NCBI RefSeq assembly: GCF_014931565.1
Contig: NZ_CP063353.1
Span: forward strand, 806,001 to 870,000
Direction: 5' to 3'
From: Clostridium sp. 'deep sea'
GTDB lineage: Bacteria; Bacillota; UBA994; PWPR01
Length of the DNA: 64,000 nt
Part shown: in pieces, positions 60,778-64,000 of the stretch
Layout: every line of letters starts with the position of its first letter
Numbering within the stretch: position 1 is the first letter of the stretch
The notes under the pieces: generated by a model
What the model was told of the DNA's origin: nothing
The model's database searches: none
The model's input: only the letters and a program-made list of their open reading frames with translations
Program-made: the position numbers and the translations under genes

Positions 60778-61330
60778 ACTAAAGTCCATTTCCACATATT
60801 TTTTGTTAACAAATTCTTATTTAAGCATTCACTTTATATTGACTAGATTCTACTTTAATGCCTTTTATCTTTATAATTTTTTTAAATCAGGTATGTTGAT
60901 TACTCTACATAAATATTGTATAAAAAAACATTAAACTTAACTTATCTTACATATAGGTATTAAAGTTGATTAAATTTTTTACCGTTTTAGTTAAATCTTC
61001 ATGTATAATTATCTTTAGAAGATTCATATACATTTTTGTAATTTTCCTATTACAGGATACTATCCCCTTTCTAATATTTTCATAACATATCTATTACACA
61101 CTGTCATTCCAATTCCTGCCTTTAAAACAAAAAAAAGAGCCACCTAAAGGTATCTCTCTTAATTTTTGAATATCATATGACATTCTAATAAGAATAACCA
61201 ACTAAACGCTTCATTATTCCGTGGCTTACAGAATTGTTTCAGATTAAGGAATAACAAAAATCATCAAAATCATAATTTAAACTAATATATGATTTTGATG
61301 ATTTTTGCGTAAGACGCAGAGCTGGAGCAA
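60778..61330. other. About 550-base gap with terminator and hairpin
   Basis: No supported gene. It holds the presumed cassette promoter region (none clear by eye), the terminator at 61131-61163 and the hairpin element at about 61210-61345. The rest is AT-rich with short broken frames. Confidence 0.5.
61131..61163 (-). terminator. Terminator downstream of the methyltransferase
   Basis: AGAGATACC and GGTGGCTCT pair with a 4-base loop (two mismatches) and end in TTTTTTTT on the minus strand. Confidence 0.75.
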
Positions 61331-61345
61331 TTATGAAAGCGTCCG
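61210..61345. repeat. Large hairpin element related to the 4081-4626 repeat
   Basis: AAAAATCATCAAAATCAT and its exact complement form an 18-bp perfect stem with a 15-base loop (about 61255-61306). Read on the minus strand, the flank TTTCATAATTGCTC is identical over 14 bases to the flank at 4130-4143. The other side has CAATTCTGTAA where the repeat has CAATTGTGGAA. It lies across the 3' end of the methyltransferase gene. Confidence 0.65.
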
Positions 61346-62092
61346 TGGAAATAACCACCTATTAATCAAACAAATAACTACTAAACTCCCCCACTCATCA
61401 ACCCCCTCACTACCATCAAACTCAACCTCAAACCCATACCGCAACAACTCTTCATGAAACTGAACCATAGTATAATGCCTTCGACTAGGTGCATAGGGTT
61501 TACCATCTATTATTTTCATATCAGCGAGTTCTACATTCTCAGGTACTGGTGAATAGACTATACCAGTATCGTTATCTCTTATATCATTTGTATAGTTTTT
61601 GTTTGGTGAATATCCAGCTGATGTTATTATGTGTTTTCCCTTTTCCTTTAAGTGTTTTATTACAAAGTCATAATAGGCAGCTCTATCTTTATCAGTTACA
61701 ATACTCTGTAAACAAGAACTTGAAAAAATAATATCATACTTCTTGTATTTATGTTTTGGTTTTAGAATATCATCTTGCATAAATTTAGCGTTACAGTTAA
61801 TGCTTTTGGCATTAGCTTTTGCTTGATTAATCGCTTCATCTATAATATCTATTGCAGTTACGTTATATCCCATATTATCTAGAATACAAGCATCTGCTCC
61901 TGTGCCTGTTCCTATAACAAGTACATTTGCAGGCGATACATTATTTACTTTTTCGAAAAGGTTATGTATAAAATCATTGTTAGTATACTGAACTATAAAT
62001 GAGTCTCCACCATGTGCTTCATATCTGTTAGTTAAGCCTTTTTTAATCATATCATTATATCTTTTTTGATTTTCGTATTTATGCCATTTCAT
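61331..62092 (-). CDS. Class I SAM-dependent methyltransferase
   Basis: The 253-residue protein has motif I VLVIGTGTGADA, motif II VTAIDIID, DDIL after the second strand and the post-motif region YDIIFSSSCLQSIV. Small-molecule methyltransferases have this layout; no DNA-methylase motif (DPPY or NPPF) is visible, so it is not a clear partner of the restriction gene upstream. The last residues (RWLFPRTLS) are encoded by the flank of the hairpin element, suggesting the original C-terminus was altered by it. Confidence 0.88.
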   Translation of the reverse strand: MKWHKYENQKRYNDMIKKGLTNRYEAHGGDSFIVQYTNNDFIHNLFEKVNNVSPANVLVIGTGTGADACILDNMGYNVTAIDIIDEAINQAKANAKSINCNAKFMQDDILKPKHKYKKYDIIFSSSCLQSIVTDKDRAAYYDFVIKHLKEKGKHIITSAGYSPNKNYTNDIRDNDTGIVYSPVPENVELADMKIIDGKPYAPSRRHYTMVQFHEELLRYGFEVEFDGSEGVDEWGSLVVICLINRWLFPRTLS

Positions 62093-62328
62093 AGTCTTTT
62101 CCTCACTTTTCTATCTTTTAGAAGTCGGTTAAACTCTACCGTAATTTCTCACAGTACTTTATGGCGTTGTCTCTGTTTAAATTAAACCATTTATTACTTT
62201 TTCTATATAGTATTACATAATTTATATACAAGTGAAATTCATTATTTTAAATAGGTGTTGCACACAGAATTATTTGTGTTAAATACATGTTTGCTTATTG
62301 CTTTCATAAGGATATTTGAATTATCTGT

Positions 62329-63969
62329 TTACTTAGCATTAAGTAATTTAGCTTGCTTAAGGTCTATGTGATAACTATATCCATGTTTATGTAACAAGTC
62401 TAATAGTTTATTTCCATCAATCAAAGTAATATTGTGTTTAGAGGCATATTCCCTTGAACTTTCTCCAAATTTAGAAGTAGTTATCAATATACCTCTTATT
62501 GCATTATGATCGTCCATTGATCCTTTAAGAGCACGTACTGGTTCAGGTGTTACTATATTTGTGTACCTTTTAGCTTGAAGTAGTATTGTTCCACCTGAGT
62601 ATGGATTACTATTAAATGCTACAACATCAACTCCTCCATCATTTGAGCACTGTGTATTATTAATTTCAATATTTTGCTCTTTAAATTCAAGCTCAAAAAC
62701 ATCTCTTATTAGTACTTCAAAATCTCTCCAGTCCATTGCTGCAAGATTTGTATCTGCAGATAAATGAGCGAGAATAGGATCTGAATCAATTAATTTAAAT
62801 TGGGATTTATTAGTAAATCGTAATGGTTCAACTCTAGTTATGTTATTAATATCAGGTATTCCTTTTCCTGAAAAGTGTTTAAAAGTCTCTCTAGGATTAA
62901 TATACTCAAAGTTTATTTCCTTAAATTCGCTTATCCTAATTTTTGAAGTCATAATGCAAACATTAAATTTTGTTCCTTTTCTTTTATCAACTCCATTATA
63001 ATAACCATTTAGGACCAAATCTTTAATATAAAACTGTGTATCTATGCGTAAAATTTCAAGAGCAATTGCAATATACAAGCTGTAGTATATGTCTTTAATC
63101 ATTGAGTATAATTCTTTATCTTTAAAACATACCTTACGTATTTCTTTCTTAGTTTTAATATACTTATATTCCCTTTCTATAGGAAAGGTATTTTCTTGAG
63201 GAAATTCAAAACTTACAATAGCTACCTTATCGTCAGTATCAATATCTATATCAAATTCGATTTTATTAAACAATTTATTTAAAGTAGATGAATTGTTAAG
63301 TGTTAACATAAAGTAATCTTTGATAGCCTCTTTTGAGTGTTGCTCTATATACTTTGAGTGTATTTTGTCATATTTCTTTGCTAGCAATTTTCGACTCTTT
63401 ATATATGACTCAAGTATCTCTATATAACTTCTATTAATTTCATTATTTGCTTCGGAAATTTCTTTATAATAATTTAATTTTTCATTATATCTTTGTGTAT
63501 CTTCTTCAAACAATTTATCTAATTTTTTTTGTCTTTCTTTTGAGACTCCTAATAATTTATGATGCCATTTTGCTTCAAATATATACTTTTGATTACTTTT
63601 TAATGGCTTTTGTAGGAGTTTAGGTAAAATAAAATAGTTTGGTTTTTTTGGAGTATGCCCTATTTCGCATATTATTTTTTTTACAGCAAATAGATTGTAA
63701 TAAAAGGGCTTTTCATTACTTATTAGTGTATGTACAATTTTTGCGTTTTCATAAAATGTTTTATTTTTATAATTTTTTACTTCAACAAACCACTCATTAT
63801 TTAGTTGTTCAACTGCTTTATTAAATTTTTGAATATATATTTTATAATCTCTGTGTCTAACTTCTAATGTTTTATCTAATTCAGTATGGTGGATTAAAGA
63901 TTTATAGGCTTTAATTGAGTTATTCTTATAAAATTCTTTTGAGTTTTCAACTCTAATAAAATTACTCAA
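62329..63969 (-). CDS. Mrr-type restriction endonuclease with long N-terminal region
   Basis: The 546-residue protein ends in an Mrr_cat domain (about 415-540): MDWRDFEVLIRDVFE, then NDGGVDVVAF, LLQAKRYTN (the D and QxK catalytic set) and AIRGILITTSKFGESSREYA. The first 400 residues are mixed helical, coiled-coil rich (about 130-185), and have no recognised motif; they may recognise modified DNA or other signals. The start is TTG at 63967-63969 with AAGGAGG upstream. No cognate methylase is visible, consistent with a modification-dependent enzyme. Confidence 0.88.
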   Translation of the reverse strand: MSNFIRVENSKEFYKNNSIKAYKSLIHHTELDKTLEVRHRDYKIYIQKFNKAVEQLNNEWFVEVKNYKNKTFYENAKIVHTLISNEKPFYYNLFAVKKIICEIGHTPKKPNYFILPKLLQKPLKSNQKYIFEAKWHHKLLGVSKERQKKLDKLFEEDTQRYNEKLNYYKEISEANNEINRSYIEILESYIKSRKLLAKKYDKIHSKYIEQHSKEAIKDYFMLTLNNSSTLNKLFNKIEFDIDIDTDDKVAIVSFEFPQENTFPIEREYKYIKTKKEIRKVCFKDKELYSMIKDIYYSLYIAIALEILRIDTQFYIKDLVLNGYYNGVDKRKGTKFNVCIMTSKIRISEFKEINFEYINPRETFKHFSGKGIPDINNITRVEPLRFTNKSQFKLIDSDPILAHLSADTNLAAMDWRDFEVLIRDVFELEFKEQNIEINNTQCSNDGGVDVVAFNSNPYSGGTILLQAKRYTNIVTPEPVRALKGSMDDHNAIRGILITTSKFGESSREYASKHNITLIDGNKLLDLLHKHGYSYHIDLKQAKLLNAK

Positions 63970-64000
63970 AATAAGTACCTCCTTATAATTATTGAAAATT

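Noticed and set aside
61060-61125. Short minus-strand frame containing GIGMTVCNRYVMKILERG
   Set aside because: Looks faintly coding but has no full domain or good start, and stops on both sides.
61331-63969. Restriction-modification pair (methyltransferase plus Mrr enzyme)
   Set aside because: The methyltransferase lacks DNA-methylase catalytic motifs and has its own 236-base upstream gap; it looks like a small-molecule enzyme.

Overview
The window looks like chromosomal DNA of a low-GC, endospore-forming member of the Firmicutes, most likely an anaerobic Clostridia lineage. The DNA is strongly AT-rich, ribosome binding sites are AGGAGG-like, and GTG or TTG starts are common. A complete GerA-type germination operon (gerAA-gerAB-gerAC) and a CotF-like coat protein point to sporulation. 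Peptidases, amidohydrolases and aminotransferases suggest amino-acid or peptide metabolism. I could not assign genus or species.

Layout: 1-2,950 holds a cysteine-desulfidase-like gene (cut by the window edge) behind a FadR-type regulator, a lipoprotein and thpR. 3,056-9,867 holds a Nif3-like gene, a 253-bp tandem hairpin repeat, a stand-alone family A DNA polymerase, a GNAT pair and tex. 9,988-15,054 is a translationally coupled pcrA-ligA-coiled-coil operon. 15,271-21,461 holds a MATE exporter with a GNAT, an Atg22-like MFS transporter, a glutamic-type intramembrane protease and a DUF885 peptidase. 21,534-28,099 is the spore region (lipoprotein, gerA operon, free-methionine-sulfoxide reductase, coat protein). 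28,192-46,939 is peptidase and metabolic territory: S9 and M32 peptidases, a GH25 lysozyme, an M14-type deacylase with an amidohydrolase, AlaX, an aminotransferase with MgtC, a nitrilase with an ECF S component beside a MocR regulator, and an SH3-CHAP protein. It also contains three decayed genes: a LuxR regulator, an SDR, and a second MocR.

From 46,987 to the end the content becomes accessory and defence-like. There is a DUF4011-helicase-Vsr protein (the Hhe architecture) next to a REP-associated transposase with its palindromes. Beyond a more ordinary stretch (MarR-ABC operon, two tRNAs, PHP, zinc ribbon, membrane MutS, dapA) lie an unfamiliar three-gene overlapping cassette (membrane coiled-coil protein, soluble protein, lysozyme-fold-like protein), a methyltransferase ending inside a large hairpin element, and an Mrr-type restriction enzyme.

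The strongest candidate for an undescribed system is the cassette at 59,285-60,795. Other points to check are a probable ATT start for gerAC, the 253-bp repeat family, a 32-residue membrane peptide gene with its own promoter and terminator, a duplicated C-terminal domain in PcrA, and a deletion that fused two divergent gene remnants. All calls come from reading the sequence; no database search was run.
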